Below are positions 11,991 through 24,330 of a DNA stretch of 64,000 nt, one piece after another. The stretch is from Panulirus ornatus (taxonomy: Eukaryota; Arthropoda; Malacostraca; Decapoda; Palinuridae). Positions within the stretch are counted from its first letter, which is position 1. Each line of letters begins with the position of its first letter. Location of the stretch: assembly GCF_036320965.1 (NCBI RefSeq), contig NC_092232.1, forward strand, positions 57,275,923 to 57,339,922, in the 5' to 3' direction. The notes below the pieces were generated by a model that saw nothing but the letters and a program-made list of their open reading frames with translations, was not told where the DNA came from and did not search any database. The translations under genes were made by a program, and so were the position numbers.

Positions 11991-13290
11991 GTATCGTTTT
12001 TGTTTTATTGATATCGCCAAGAATGGTAACATTCACTAATATTCTGTATTTGTCATTTAATAAATTTGAGATTATCAAACTTGATCGTTTGTGTCTTGTT
12101 GATACTATTATACGTTTTTCTTCAGAAAATTATTTAATCTAATTTATAAAGAATGTTTTCAAGGAAAACGTAAATGATTTATCTTTAATTCTTATCACGA
12201 CAAAATTAGAAAGTCTATTTTTCAAAGTATACTCGCTGGATCTTACTAGAGTTTTGAAGAATAGAAGCTCATAACATGTGCAGATAATAACTACATTACT
12301 ATTCTGTATGCAGTATCTTCTTAATATGTAAAACCCGGATAAAAAGATTGTAATATGAAATTTGATGGTATTATGTTTAGATTGTTGAAGATGTTACTGA
12401 TTTCTACATGTAAAACATTTATGTAACCTGCAAAATAGAAATCTTTATGTTAGATATGTTAATTCTACTTGTTTCACGTTACATACATTTCTCTACCCTG
12501 CGCTCCAGAAAAGTTATAGGATTTTATTCATTATCATATAATAGCTTAGATAGAATATCCCATGAATTTTGAACAAAATACACTTTTGCCATCTGTATTC
12601 GCCGGCACAGTGATAGGTTCTTATATCAAGTAAATATGTATTTTTTTGTGTGTGTGGTGGTGGTGGTGGGGGGTGGTGGTGGTGGTGGTGTAATGTCTTC
12701 GTCCATCACAATATACCGTAAGAGTGTCTAAGGCTCACCCTAGCTGGGGTTTACATTGTTGAACAACGTAATGCTTTTTGGTCGGTTTAGGTTTCTTAAT
12801 TGTTGACTACAGGGACGAGTTTATAAGGAAGTGAGGAATTTGGGAAGGGTTTATTGATGGGTGCCGGGAGTGTGGTGATGATGAGAGAAAATATATTATG
12901 TCGGACGGAAGTCAATAGATCCTGGTGCTCGACCCAGAACCTTGACTAATCGTCTATAAGAAAGTGGTTGTTTATGTTTGGCCAAGTCCCAGCTTGGCAG
13001 GGGATCTTGTCTTATGACACACTCTTATCTGGGTTCATTTGTCATGAAGATATTTTTTATGGGTTGAATTGATAAGAATGTTAATGAGGAGCTAGTAATT
13101 TATCTACTCACACTGTTGATAGAACATATATCGACCATGTAGATTTTCATGTGAATTTTGTACGTTTTATAATTCTTTTAGTGGAAACCAGTTGTCTTAA
13201 TTTGTAATCATGTTTTATAGTAAATCCTATGAATAGATAAATCATCTTTTCAGGTAAATAATCTCTTCATGTTTATCTGTTTAGCCAATA
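11991..13290. other. No recognisable gene; (GGT)n
   Basis: A+T-rich spacer between inverted copies C and A. Includes a (GGT)n run at about 12,655-12,690. No coding or repeat family recognised. Confidence 0.5.
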
Positions 13291-13578
13291 TTGGCTTGTG
13301 TCAGTGTGTCTGTCCCTCAGTACAGCAAGTCAAGCATTACTCCACCGTACAACAACTACAACATGGCTTGTGTCAGTGTGTCTGTCCCTCAGTATAGCAA
13401 GTCAAGCATTACTCCACCGTACAACAACTACAACATGGCTTGTGTCAGTGTGTCTGTCCCTCAGTACAGCAAGTCAAGCATTACTCCACCGTACAACAAC
13501 TACAACATGGCTTGTGTCAGTGTGTCTGTCACTCAGTATAGCAAGTCAAGCATTACTCCACCGTACAACAACTACAAG
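13291..13578. repeat. 72-bp minisatellite, four units
   Basis: Four units of 72 bp, each with TGGCTTGTGTCAGTGTGTCT near its start. A 24-residue peptide is repeated in frame because 72 is divisible by 3, and a second frame is open too. There is no ATG or conserved context at the left edge (it begins TTG), so I do not call a protein. Confidence 0.9.
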
Positions 13579-14284
13579 GTCACAAATGAGGGGACAAATA
13601 ACATATAGGTTGGGTCACGGAAAATGTCTAATGAGCTGAGGAAAAGGAAGGACATTACATACACTGGTTTAATCAGTGAATCATTTTGTGATGGTTGTGA
13701 AATATTGGTCATGTGTAGAAGATGGTCCTTGTACATGAATCAGGACAAATATTAGTTTCATGATATGTTATAATGGTATATCTAGCTGGTGAACTGATAT
13801 GTGATATGATAAATGTAATCTGTCTTGTTCTGTACTTCTCTTTGGGAAAATCTTTGAAAATTATATCCGATTTTTTCCATCTAAAACTGTGTCTACGAGT
13901 TTGATAGATTTTCCAAATATTTGATATCTATAAGAGACATTGGTGACTAAAAACAATTTCACGATGATAAAATCAGCAAACATTATCAACTGGTACGATG
14001 ACGCAAGACGACTGCAGAAAGATGACCAGCGTCTCGTTGTATAGTGTACAATGGCCAGTGATATTCACTGTAGGCATACACAAAATGATGTACTGTGTGC
14101 ACATAGCAGGCACATTAGAGGATCATCATAAGATTTAGAAATAGAACTATCAAGGAAGGAGAAAGACGTAGGTGTAATTATTAGTCGAGATGTAAAGCCA
14201 ATACATAAACATCATGAGCAATGTGTACTGCTCCTCCTCCTCTGGCTTTTGATTCTTACTGTCACATTTTAATATATGTAAATA
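13579..14284. other. No recognisable feature
   Basis: A+T-rich sequence with no supported gene. Confidence 0.5.
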
Positions 14285-15410
14285 ATGGAAGGGCAAGTCA
14301 CAGCCAAGACATATTCAGTACCTCATGGATTACTTGCCTTGCCGAGGGTGACTTGTCACTCCCGGTGTAGCTACTTACAGTTGGAGTCCGGTAACACCAT
14401 TTCAATGGTATCATTTGACAAACACAGTAAAGTGGCTGGACTGAAAAGCGTGTTCTGCACTTCAACTGAGTAATTATATAAGGATAAGGAGGATAAAATC
14501 GATTGTTAGGCTGGAATCAGGGATGAAACATCTATAACTAGAAAGGTTAAAGATACAAAGATGGTGAAATACCTTTACCCGGGATCAGTAGCACCTGTGG
14601 CAATGGACACACCTTTGTAATGCTTGATCACTTACAACTGATCAACTTTAATACGAAACTCTTAAGTACCGTCCAGCTGGGGAACATTATACAAATATTA
14701 ACAGATAATATATTTATGTTAGACAGACGCTATATCTAGGAATTATCTCTACTTGGGACGTGTAACACCTGTGTGGATGAACACAACTTTGTAATGTTTG
14801 ATCCATTACACGAAATAATGTCAACAACAGAGTTATACAACACGTTGTTGAAGATCATTCAGGAAACATCTATACTGAATGATCATATTAGGTAGTACAT
14901 GGCAGTTCTTCGAAGTAAACCAGAAAAATGATGCTGAGAGAAAAGGAACATAATAGGAAATAATTTGTTAAATGTCTAGAAACTTTGATCTTAAAGTAGT
15001 CGTAATGTGTTGGGTCATCTTTTAGACACCAAGAGGAGAACATAGTCTGTGTTTTGTAATCATTAATAAATATATATTCTCAACGCCTTTCATTACTTCT
15101 TCCAGACCTTAACGGATTTTGGCAGAACGATCTTGGCTGTGTGACGGCCACAAAATGCAGCACAATACACATTTATTACAAAAAAAAAAAAAAAAGAAGA
15201 AATTTATCACAACAGTCATTATGTTTTATACCGGAATCTTTAAGCTTTCAGTAGCATTTTAAAGTACATAACACATTCATCTGCCTCATTTAGATGCATA
15301 TAGATATATCTACAAGTGTATATGTACATGTTTTATATCATTTATCTGAATTTAAAGTTTATCATGATATCCGTGTAGACAAAATACTAATGGATACTAC
15401 AAGATATGTA

Positions 15411-16058
<648 letters not shown>

Positions 16059-16117
<59 letters not shown>
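16059..16117. repeat. (CA)n tract at the left edge of the RFX module
   Basis: A pure CA run ends where homology to copy B begins. The equivalent run precedes copy B at 32,331-32,405. Confidence 0.95.
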
Positions 16118-16119
<2 letters not shown>

Positions 16120-16395
16120 CATTATATTTCCACTACAAGCTACATTACACTCTCCACAAGAGGTAATTCTGCCCAGTGGACACTATCGTATCCTGCCATC
16201 TTCACTATATTGATGTTTCATCTTCACTACACTGGTGCTTCAACTTCACTCTGTTAATCTATCATCTAGGATATTAAATCAATGAGGAAACGCTAGTCTA
16301 CTATATTTTTGTGTGGCTTCACTATATTTTTGCAAGTGCTGGTCTATGAAAGTTTACTTCGTCAAGTAAATCACTCATCTCACCAGATCGCAGAA

Positions 16396-17145
16396 ATGAC
16401 TCACGTCCGCGCTGCCCATCGGTACCCTGGCAAGGAATCCTTCCTTGAATTTTTCGAGGCTCACATCCAGCAAACCGGGGCTGTTAAAGATTGTATAAGC
16501 CGAACTGAGCTATATTTGCGATACTGTGAATTCTGCGAAGGGTTCGGGTACGAGAAAGCTGCCGTCCTGAACGTCGGGAGAACACTGGGACGGTGGGGCA
16601 TCAAGGCAGATCGCAGACTTGGAGGACGCAACGGCCGCCACCAGGAGTACGCCTACACCAGAATTACCTGGTTGTCCGGCAGTGAGGGCCTGGCCCAGGG
16701 AGGAAAGCGGTGCCTTCCAGAATGCCAAAGGCCTTCCAGGAAGAGATCACATCTGGATATCGAACCCGTGCACGAGAGAGTAGTGGTGAAGATCCAGACT
16801 CGGCATCAAGATGATGATGACCTGTGCAAAGGCGGACCCAGCGAGGAAACTGGTGTAGTTGACACAGGAGCAGCCGCCATCCCCATCAATGTTTCTTTGG
16901 CTCCCACCAAACAACGGGGCAAAGTGATGCCTACCACTGAATTGGTGACCTTGATCCCCTACTTCTATGGGGATGAATCAGGCCTGGTGGATCCCGACGT
17001 ACTCGTACTGGTCGTCGATGAAGTCCCTGATGTGTCCGTCACTGCGACTGGAGGATCAGCAGCACCTGCAGCAGCAGCAGCCGACCCTAAAGCTGAAGCG
17101 GCCGTGTTGAAGATTAAAGTCCACACCACCAACATTCATCCCTGA
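16396..17145 (+). CDS. RFX-like winged-helix DNA-binding protein (copy A)
   Basis: Intronless 249-aa frame. The first ATG in frame is at 16,396; the frame is open further upstream to about 16,309 but without an ATG. Residues 16-93 resemble the RFX DNA-binding domain: SRTELYLRYCEFC at 35-47 fits the S/PRSxLYxxYxxFC helix, a G-x-x-L element lies at 61-64, and IKADRRLGGR (69-78) then YAY (85-87) fit the RRLGxRG recognition wing, nearest in feel to the RFX5/RFX7 type. The RFX dimerisation regions are absent; the tail is acidic and Ala-rich (AAPAAAAADP). Family knowledge implies sequence-specific DNA binding in the nucleus; its target is unknown. It is markedly GC-richer than its flanks. It differs from copy B by about two substitutions (T91A, V to D in the acidic tail) and one Ala. 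Confidence 0.7.
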   Translation: MTHVRAAHRYPGKESFLEFFEAHIQQTGAVKDCISRTELYLRYCEFCEGFGYEKAAVLNVGRTLGRWGIKADRRLGGRNGRHQEYAYTRITWLSGSEGLAQGGKRCLPECQRPSRKRSHLDIEPVHERVVVKIQTRHQDDDDLCKGGPSEETGVVDTGAAAIPINVSLAPTKQRGKVMPTTELVTLIPYFYGDESGLVDPDVLVLVVDEVPDVSVTATGGSAAPAAAAADPKAEAAVLKIKVHTTNIHP

Positions 17146-17866
17146 AATTCCTTGAACCTTAAGTTCCCGTCGCTGAGATTGGAGAAGCTGCTCCTCCTCC
17201 AGCAGTCGACCCTGTTATACCCGGTCCTCAGAAGACACTTCCTATGTCAAAAGTTCTCATTCAGTTGCAAATTATTGGCAAACTATTTTACGGATGAAGC
17301 GGTTACCATAAAGGATCAAATCGTTAGGAAAAGTTCCTAACATTTATGAGTCCCATCCATAGGGATGAAAAAAAAATGAGAAAAATACATCCATTCTGTT
17401 GGGTGCCATAAACATGGCACAAATGGACCCTAAGTCGAACTGCTGACCTCCTAGTGGTAGGGTCCGGGCAACTTTGAGGGAACATTAACCTTCAAAGGCT
17501 AACAGCAGTCACACAAAAACAATAAAGATTAATCATTATTAGTCATTTACAATAATCATAGACGATGGTTATAGCCTCGCCCATTTATCATCTCATTCGC
17601 TGTGAACGAAATCATAGGCGACTCTGATTGCACCTACATCTATCAGTTTACCTATTTATATAACCTTTTATCTATCTGTCTATCGTCCCTGTTCGATGAT
17701 TTTCTGTATCATGTAAATCTCAGCCATTGAAATGTCCTGAGATCAATGTCGAAGAAGTGAACAAAAGAATTCTAGTTTGGACTGAAATAGCCCCGTTTTT
17801 GCACATTTTCTCACCATTTATCCACCATTCACTCCCCTTAAGGACCTACGAACTATCTTCAGAGTT
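17146..17866 (+). repeat. 3' flank of the RFX-like gene (copy A)
   Basis: Noncoding, collinear with 33,446-34,167. Contains AATAAA-type signals (for example near 17,520) that could polyadenylate the RFX-like transcript. Confidence 0.6.
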
Positions 17867-18613
17867 TTATTTTTTTTTTTATTATACTTTGTCGCTGTCT
17901 CCCGCGTTTGCGAGGTAGCGCAAGGAAACAGACGAAAGAAATGGCCCAACCCCCCCCCATACACATGTATATACATACGTCCACACACGCAAATATACAT
18001 ACCTACACAGCTTTCCATGGTTTACCCCAGACGCTTCACATGCCTTGATTCAATCCACTGACAGCACGTCAACCCCGGTATACCACATCGCTCCAATTCA
18101 CTCTATTCCTTGCCCTCCTTTCACCCTCCTGCATGTTCAGGCCCCGATCACACAAAATCTTTTTCACTCCATCTTTCCACCTCCAATTTGGTCTCCCTCT
18201 TCTCCTTGTTCCTTCCACCTCCGACACATATATCCTCTTGGTCAATCTTTCCTCACTCATCCTCTCCATGTGCCCAAACCACTTCAAAACACCCTCTTCT
18301 GCTCTCTCAACCACGCTCTTTTTATTTCCACACATCTCTCTTACCCTTACGTTACTCACTCGATCAAACCACCTCACACCACACATTGTCCTCAAACATC
18401 TCATTTCCAGCACATCCATCCTCCTGGGCACAACTCTATCCATAGCCCACGCCTCGCAACCATACAACATTGTTGGAACCACTATTCCTTCAAACATACC
18501 CATTTTTGCTTTCCGAGATAATGTTCTCGACTTCCACACATTCTTCAAGGCCCCCAGGATTTTCGCCCCCTCCCCCACCCTATGATCCACTTCCGCTTCC
18601 ATGGTTCCATGGA
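17867..18613 (-). mobile_element. 5'-truncated LINE insertion
   Basis: Minus-strand LINE fragment carrying the C-terminal frame (18,602 down to 18,069), including FGHMERMSEERLTKR, VEGTRRRGRP and WKDGVKK, then the 3' tail GTCGCTGTCTCCCGCG and an A-rich end (a T-run on the plus strand at 17,867-17,880). Copy B has no insertion: CAGAGTTGTATTAC at 34,161 is continuous. AGTT at 17,863-17,866 and 18,614-18,617 is the likely short target duplication. The frame is open over 177 codons, so the insertion is young. Catalytic RT motifs are missing. Confidence 0.9.
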
Positions 18614-18714
18614 AGTTGTATTACAAATATATGAAACATGTCACCAACTCACTGTTTTATTCATATTTCTTGCTATATTACATGTCAGTTTCTAAATGCA
18701 ATCATCGGATGATT

Positions 18715-19403
18715 ATGGTTGTGTCTACACACTCCCGCCATCTGGCCAACCTTGTACATATGATCATTCAAACTCTGACATTTTAACAAATTGTTTCAAA
18801 ACGACTCCATGAAACGCGAACTTAAAATTCATCCATTTAACTCCCTCATTCATTAACGAACATTTAAACATCATCATTTGAACGTAAATCTTCCAGCTGC
18901 ATTATGTCAAAAAAGTCCTTTTAGATACGTCATTAGGTTAGGTTAGGTTATGTTAGGTTAATCAACCTCGTCAATTAAACACTTTGATACTACCATGCAA
19001 CAGTGAACTTTTACACACCGTCATATTGCAGCTGTTGTATGAAATGCTTCACATGACTAAAGAATTTAAAGTGAATTATTTTAATGATACTCTTGGAATT
19101 CTGCACTTTCATATGAACCTTTAAATTCTGACTGTAGAGGTACACATGACCTTTAAATTCCACAAGAGCAATGGAAGTCTGTACAATTGATTTAACTCTG
19201 CCACTGAACGCGAACTTCTAAATTTAGCTGGGTGGCCTCTTATTCCCTGGCTGCCATTCATACTTTGTCCTTTTAAACTGTGTGTTTATATCGTTCTCAT
19301 TCACTCTTAATTTCGATCGTCTCTGATATTTCAGTCGTAAAATTTGTTCATGTCCCCATATTGCTTTAGTTAAGGTTTATGGTTAAACCTAAAGATTCTA
19401 CAG
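18715..19403 (+). repeat. T3 distal module (copy A)
   Basis: Begins with TGTCTACACACTCCCGCC and contains many TTTAAA/TTTAAATTC motifs. It is shared with copy B and, inverted, with copies C and D. TTAGG units at about 18,932-18,961 lie inside it. Confidence 0.75.
18932..18961. repeat. Short interstitial TTAGG repeat
   Basis: Five TTAGG-type units, one altered to TTATG. TTAGG is the canonical arthropod telomere unit. Copy B has a shorter version near 34,485-34,501. Confidence 0.7.
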
Positions 19404-19812
19404 TGTCTACAGTGACGGAGCCACCTGTATGTTGTACCAGACAACCAGTAATGTATGGTGACTGACGTCTACAGTGACGGAGCCACCTGTATGTTGTACC
19501 AGACAACCAGTAATGTATGGTGACTGACGTGGACAGTGACGGAGCCACCTGTATGTTGTACCAGACAACCAGCAATGTATGGTGACTGACGTCTACAGTG
19601 ACGGAGCCACCTGTATGTTGTACCAGACAACCAGTAATGTATGGTGACTGACGTCTACAGTGACGGAGCCACCTGTATGTTGTACGAGACAACCAGTAAT
19701 GTATGGTAACTGACGTCTACAGTGACGGAGCCACCTGTATGTTGTACCAGACAACCAGTAATGTATGGTGACTGACGTCTACAGTGACGGAGCCACCTGT
19801 ATGTTGTACAGT
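19404..19812. repeat. 62-bp minisatellite, about 6.5 units
   Basis: Units begin GTCTACAGTGACGGAGCCAC and end TGACTGAC. The same array has about 19 units in copy B. The minus-strand frame with repeated Thr/Gly/Trp peptides is a by-product. Confidence 0.95.
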
Positions 19813-19865
19813 CAATGATGAAAGTCTAGATGGTTTGTTGCCGAGCTCACGCCTCTCGCATTCGA

Positions 19866-21085
19866 ATCATGATGGTATCGGAACTCTTGTGAATCATGAT
19901 GGTATGGGAACTGTTATGAATCATGATGGTATCGGAACCGTTATGAATCATGATGGTATGGGAACCGTTATGAATCATGATGGTATGGGAACCGTTATGA
20001 ATCATGATGGTATGGGAACCGTTATGAATCATGATGGTATGGGAACCGTTATGAATCATGATGGTATCGGAACCGTTATGAATCATGATGGTATGGGAAC
20101 CGTTATGAATCATGATGGTATGGGAACCGTTATGAATCATGATGGTATGGGAACCGTTATGAATCATGATGGTATGGGAACCGTTATGAATCATGATGGT
20201 ATGGGAACCGTTATGAATCATGATGGTATGGGAACCGTTATGAATCATGATGGTATGGGAACCGTTGTGAATCATGATGGTATGGGAACCGTTATGAATC
20301 ATGATGGTATGGGAACCGTTATGAATCATGATGGTATCGGAACTCTTGTGAATCATGATGGTATGGGAACCGTTATGAATCATGATGGTATGGGAACCGT
20401 TATGAATCATGATGGTATGGGAACCGTTATGAATCATGATGGTATGGGAACCGTTATGAATCATGATGGTATGGGAACCGTTATGAATCATGATGGTATG
20501 GGAACCGTTATGAATCATGATGGTATGGGAACCGTTATGAATCATGATGGTATGGGAACCGTTATGAATCATGATGGTATGGGAACCGTTATGAATCATG
20601 ATGGTATGGGAACCGTTATGAATCATGATGGTATGGGAACTGTTATGAATCATGATGGTATGGGAACCGTTATGAATCATGATGGTATGGGAACCGTTGT
20701 GAATCATGATGGTATGGGAACCGTTATGAATCATGATGGTATGGGAACTGTTATGAATCATGATGGTATGGGAACCGTTATGAATCATGATGGTATGGGA
20801 ACCGTTATGAATCATGATGGTATGGGAACCGTTATGAATCATGATGGTATGGGAACCGTTATGAATCATGATGGTATGGGAACCGTTATGAATCATGATG
20901 GTATGGGAACCGTTATGAATCATGATGGTATGGGAACCGTTGTGAATCATGATGGTATGGGAACCGTTATGAATCATGATGGTATGGGAACCGTTGTGAA
21001 TCATGATGGTATGGGAACCGTTATGAATCATGATGGTATGGGAACCGTTATGAATCATGATGGTATGGGAACCGTTGTGAATCTC
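19866..21085. repeat. 27-bp minisatellite, about 45 units
   Basis: The unit GAATCATGATGGTATGGGAA plus CCGTTAT repeats with very few variants (ATCGG for ATGGG, GTTGTG for GTTATG, CTCTTGTG in two units). As 27 is a multiple of 3, long frames run on both strands (NHDGMGTVM on plus, SHTIMIHNG on minus). I regard it as a satellite, not a gene. Confidence 0.93.
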
Positions 21086-21099
21086 GTACCTATGATTCA

Positions 21100-21434
21100 T
21101 AGTGAGTGAACCCAGGTGCCTTGGTGTGGTAACATAGCTGTTCTGGTGAGGGTGGAGGTGACGGCTACGGACTTAACAGTGAGTTATCACCCATGGCATC
21201 ATTTTGGACGGGTTTAATGACGTTCAGTCACAACTGCCACACTTGTTTAGTGTTAATTCTCATTTATTTCACGATTTTGGGTTGTTTCCAGCCTATCTAT
21301 TTTCCAGATTATATTGTTATAATGGCCACTACCTGGACACAGAGTGTCACAAAATGAAATAATTGCTTAGGGTTAAATTAAGAACAGAGAAACTTGGCAA
21401 CTTGAGCTTGAACAGTTATGTGCTACCCTGCCGC
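21100..21434. other. No recognisable feature
   Basis: Nothing recognisable between the minisatellite and the fold-back element. Confidence 0.5.
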
Positions 21435-21782
21435 CCGCAGTCATGTTGGCAACGCTGGTCACTCGTGATGGCTTAGTCCCGGCGACTCCACTTCCCCCCT
21501 GGCCGTCTGGGGGCGCTCCAATCTGGACTTTTTTTCGCTCTGGATATTTCTTTTTGTCTCCTACTTGTTATCTTAAATAATCAACATAATGTAGATGTTC
21601 ACCGCAATATAATGATACTGTGTACGCAGAGATATAAAACTGATACAGTATCGATTTAAATTTTAACGATAAAATTGGCGGTCAAAATAGCAACAACCAA
21701 TGAGGTGTGCGTGTCAGGTAGCCGGCCTGGAGGGAAGTGGAGTCGGCCGGTTATGGTAGTAGTGTTGCCAACATGACTGCGG
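21435..21782. mobile_element. Fold-back (MITE-like) element
   Basis: Inverted arms: CCGCAGTCATGTTGGCAAC at 21,435-21,453 is the exact reverse complement of 21,764-21,782. Homology continues inward through GGCGACTCCACTTCCC-type sequence near 21,481 and its complement near 21,730. The 200-bp centre is A+T-rich with no frame. No clear target duplication was found. Confidence 0.65.
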
Positions 21783-21967
21783 TATAGCTATAGGTAATGA
21801 TAGACTTTACGTTTGTCTTACACAACAACACAGAGCCGGGCCCCCGGGGAACTGAGTGAGTCTTTACCTTTCCAAGGTTTCTGGGAATCGAGACTAAACA
21901 CTGGAGACTGAGTTTATATCCCTCATACATCAGTATTATAAGGATCCGTTATACTGCTTCCAGCAAT

Positions 21968-21969
<2 letters not shown>

Positions 21970-22034
<65 letters not shown>
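21970..22034. repeat. (GA)n microsatellite
   Basis: About 65 bp of pure GA. Confidence 0.97.
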
Positions 22035-22035
<1 letters not shown>

Positions 22036-22038
<3 letters not shown>

Positions 22039-22431
22039 ATGGTGTTGTGTGATGTAGAATAACCATACAGGACGAACAGGAACATTAGTTTATTGCAGTA
22101 ACATGACAAATTAACCTTAATTACATTTAATGTGACCTTCATCCCCCAGCCACGGCCATCAACAACTTGGTGAATCCTTGTGGCAACACAATGGACGAAG
22201 TTTGTGCATAAAGAGAAGAATGACACAACAATACCAGGCATTAGAAGCCTGCCATATGTAGGATAACCAGACTTACATTCTCTCGAAGGCCACACAATGA
22301 GGGCTCATGTGATACAGGTTTAGAAAAGCAGGTTTGTTGATTGATACAGACCAGACCTTAGATTTTAGCCTGACAACAATGAACCTTTATTACCATGAAT
22401 TTCCATATGACAACAAACAAACAGAGAAAAA
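22036..22431. other. No recognisable feature
   Basis: A minus-strand frame runs through here from the (GA)n but has no known domain. Confidence 0.5.
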
Positions 22432-23143
22432 AAAGATCAATACCTGGCCATAGATATGTCTCAAGATATCTTGCTATATATAAAGACTGTAAAGATCAAT
22501 ATATGACCATAGATATGTCTCAAGATATCTTGCTATATATAAAGACTTTAAAGATCAATATCTGACCATAGGTATGTCTCAAGATATCTTGCTATATATA
22601 AAGACTGTAAAGATCAATATATGACCATAGATATGTCTCAAGATATCTTGCTATATATAAAGACTGTAAAGATCAATGTATGACCATAGATATGTCTCAA
22701 GATATCTTGCTATATATAAAGACTGTAAAGATCAATATCTGGACATAGATATGTCTCAAGATATCTTGCTATATATAAAGACTGTAAAGATCAATATATG
22801 ACCATAGATATGTCTCAAGATATCTTGCTATATATAAAGACTGTAAAGATCAATATCTGACCATAGATATGTCTCAAGATATCTTGCTATATATAAAGAC
22901 TGTAAAGATCAATGTATGACCATAGATATGTCTCAAGACATCTTGCTATATATAAAGACTGTAAAGATCAATATCTGACCATAGATATGTCTCAAGATAT
23001 CTTGCTATATATAAAGACTGTAAAGATCAATATATGACCATAGATATGTCTCAAGATATCTTGCTATATATAAAGACTGTAAAGATCAATATATGACCAT
23101 AGATATGTCTCAAGATATCTTGCTATATATAAAGACTGTAAAG
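22432..23143. repeat. 59-bp minisatellite, 12 units
   Basis: Units begin AAAGATCAATAT and contain the perfect palindrome CAAGATATCTTG followed by CTATATATAAAG. The period is exactly 59 bp (22,432, 22,491, 22,550). Variation is limited to a few positions. Confidence 0.95.
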
Positions 23144-23901
23144 AGAATCAGAGATAAAACAGAAGTAATGAAAAGTAGATTACTTGTGTTGATGGTAAGG
23201 ACAAGTAGGGACTTCATGACAACATGATGAAGGTTCTGTAACAACCAATGATTTCTAATATTTTTATGATTAAATAAAACTAATATGTATTTGTCTTAGT
23301 TAACTGGGTTGACTATTGGGGTTGATTTATAAATTTTGCACAATTATATCAGTCAGAGTTAACCAAACCTCTGGTGGACCATTGCGGTGTGTAGGAAGCA
23401 ATTTCTTCCCCATCCAAAACATTAATGATGAAGAGGTAGTTCTTGGCTATTATAGTGAACAACCGAAAATAATGGCAAGTCACTTGTTCAAGCAGGAGTC
23501 TGGCATCTACGTCAGGTACTCAGTATAAATCATCATTGATTTTAATCTTTGCACACATATTTACAATCAATTCTGATTATTTCATTTTGCGTAGGTCATG
23601 AAAAATCCATGTTCCCACCACATTGTTCAGATGTGACTGTTGCTCTGCTGTTATAAGAACTGCCTCACATATGCACAAGTGGAGTGAGTGGATGATATCT
23701 GGACGTCACAGAGAATTTAAGGATAATACACAAAACTATTCTTCCAGCATCTTCATCTGAAATCTAACACTGAAGCCAAGTACTTTGTGGGAAACACATT
23801 ATGACGGATCTTCTGTTATTTGTTTAGCTTCTTCTTTCCTTCTCTTTCCCTTTCCATCTTCCTTTGTGTCTTTTCTGACCCCTGATACATCTTCATTAAT
23901 C

Positions 23902-23905
<4 letters not shown>
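23144..23905. other. No recognisable feature
   Basis: Short unrecognised frames only. Confidence 0.5.

Positions 23906-23981
<76 letters not shown>
23906..23981. repeat. (CT)n microsatellite
   Basis: About 76 bp of pure CT. Confidence 0.97.
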
Positions 23982-23983
<2 letters not shown>

Positions 23984-24214
23984 CTTCTCACATAACATGA
24001 CAAGACGTAACTCACGCATTAGTTCTTCATAACTCTGGATTTTCCAGCAGTGATCGCTAGCTACGCGTTATCTCTGCTGCATTCTGGTCAAATCTTGCCA
24101 ACACTCGTCAGCCTCAAGACAAAACACAATTAAACCTTTATTAATCATCGTTAAAGGAAGTGAAAACTCGACCTACACCTAGGAAAATCACTGACTAATA
24201 TTCATTTTATCAAG

Positions 24215-24330
24215 CCTCAGTTGCCATACTCAGGTGTCTCCAGCTCCTGCCTCAGTTGCCATATCCAGATGTGTCGGCTGCTGCATCAGTTGCCATATCC
24301 AGGTGTGTCAGCTGCTGCCTCAGTTGGCAG
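24215..24330. repeat. Short tandem repeat of about 39 bp, three units
   Basis: Three imperfect units containing CTCAGTTGCCATA(T/C)CCAG. Outside this block nothing is recognised nearby. Confidence 0.7.

Noticed and set aside
16309..16395. N-terminal extension of the RFX-like frame to 16,309
   Set aside because: It would need a TTG start; the first ATG is at 16,396 and the extension has no domain content. An upstream exon cannot be excluded.
16510..16728. Minus-strand frame opposite the RFX-like gene
   Set aside because: Shadow of the GC-rich plus-strand coding sequence; no recognisable domain.
16396..17145. Poxvirus D5-type primase C-terminal winged helix as identity of the RFX-like protein
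   Set aside because: The LYxxYxxFC helix together with RRLGGR and the following tyrosines fits RFX better; no helicase or primase part is present.
19784..21109. 441-codon plus-strand and 417-codon minus-strand open frames
   Set aside because: Both follow from a 27-bp tandem repeat without stops; there is no unique sequence, domain or start context.
21441..21782. GTTGCCAAC at the fold-back ends as an RFX X-box
   Set aside because: The X-box needs two half-sites (GTTGCC and GGCAAC) closely spaced; here they are about 310 bp apart as transposon ends.
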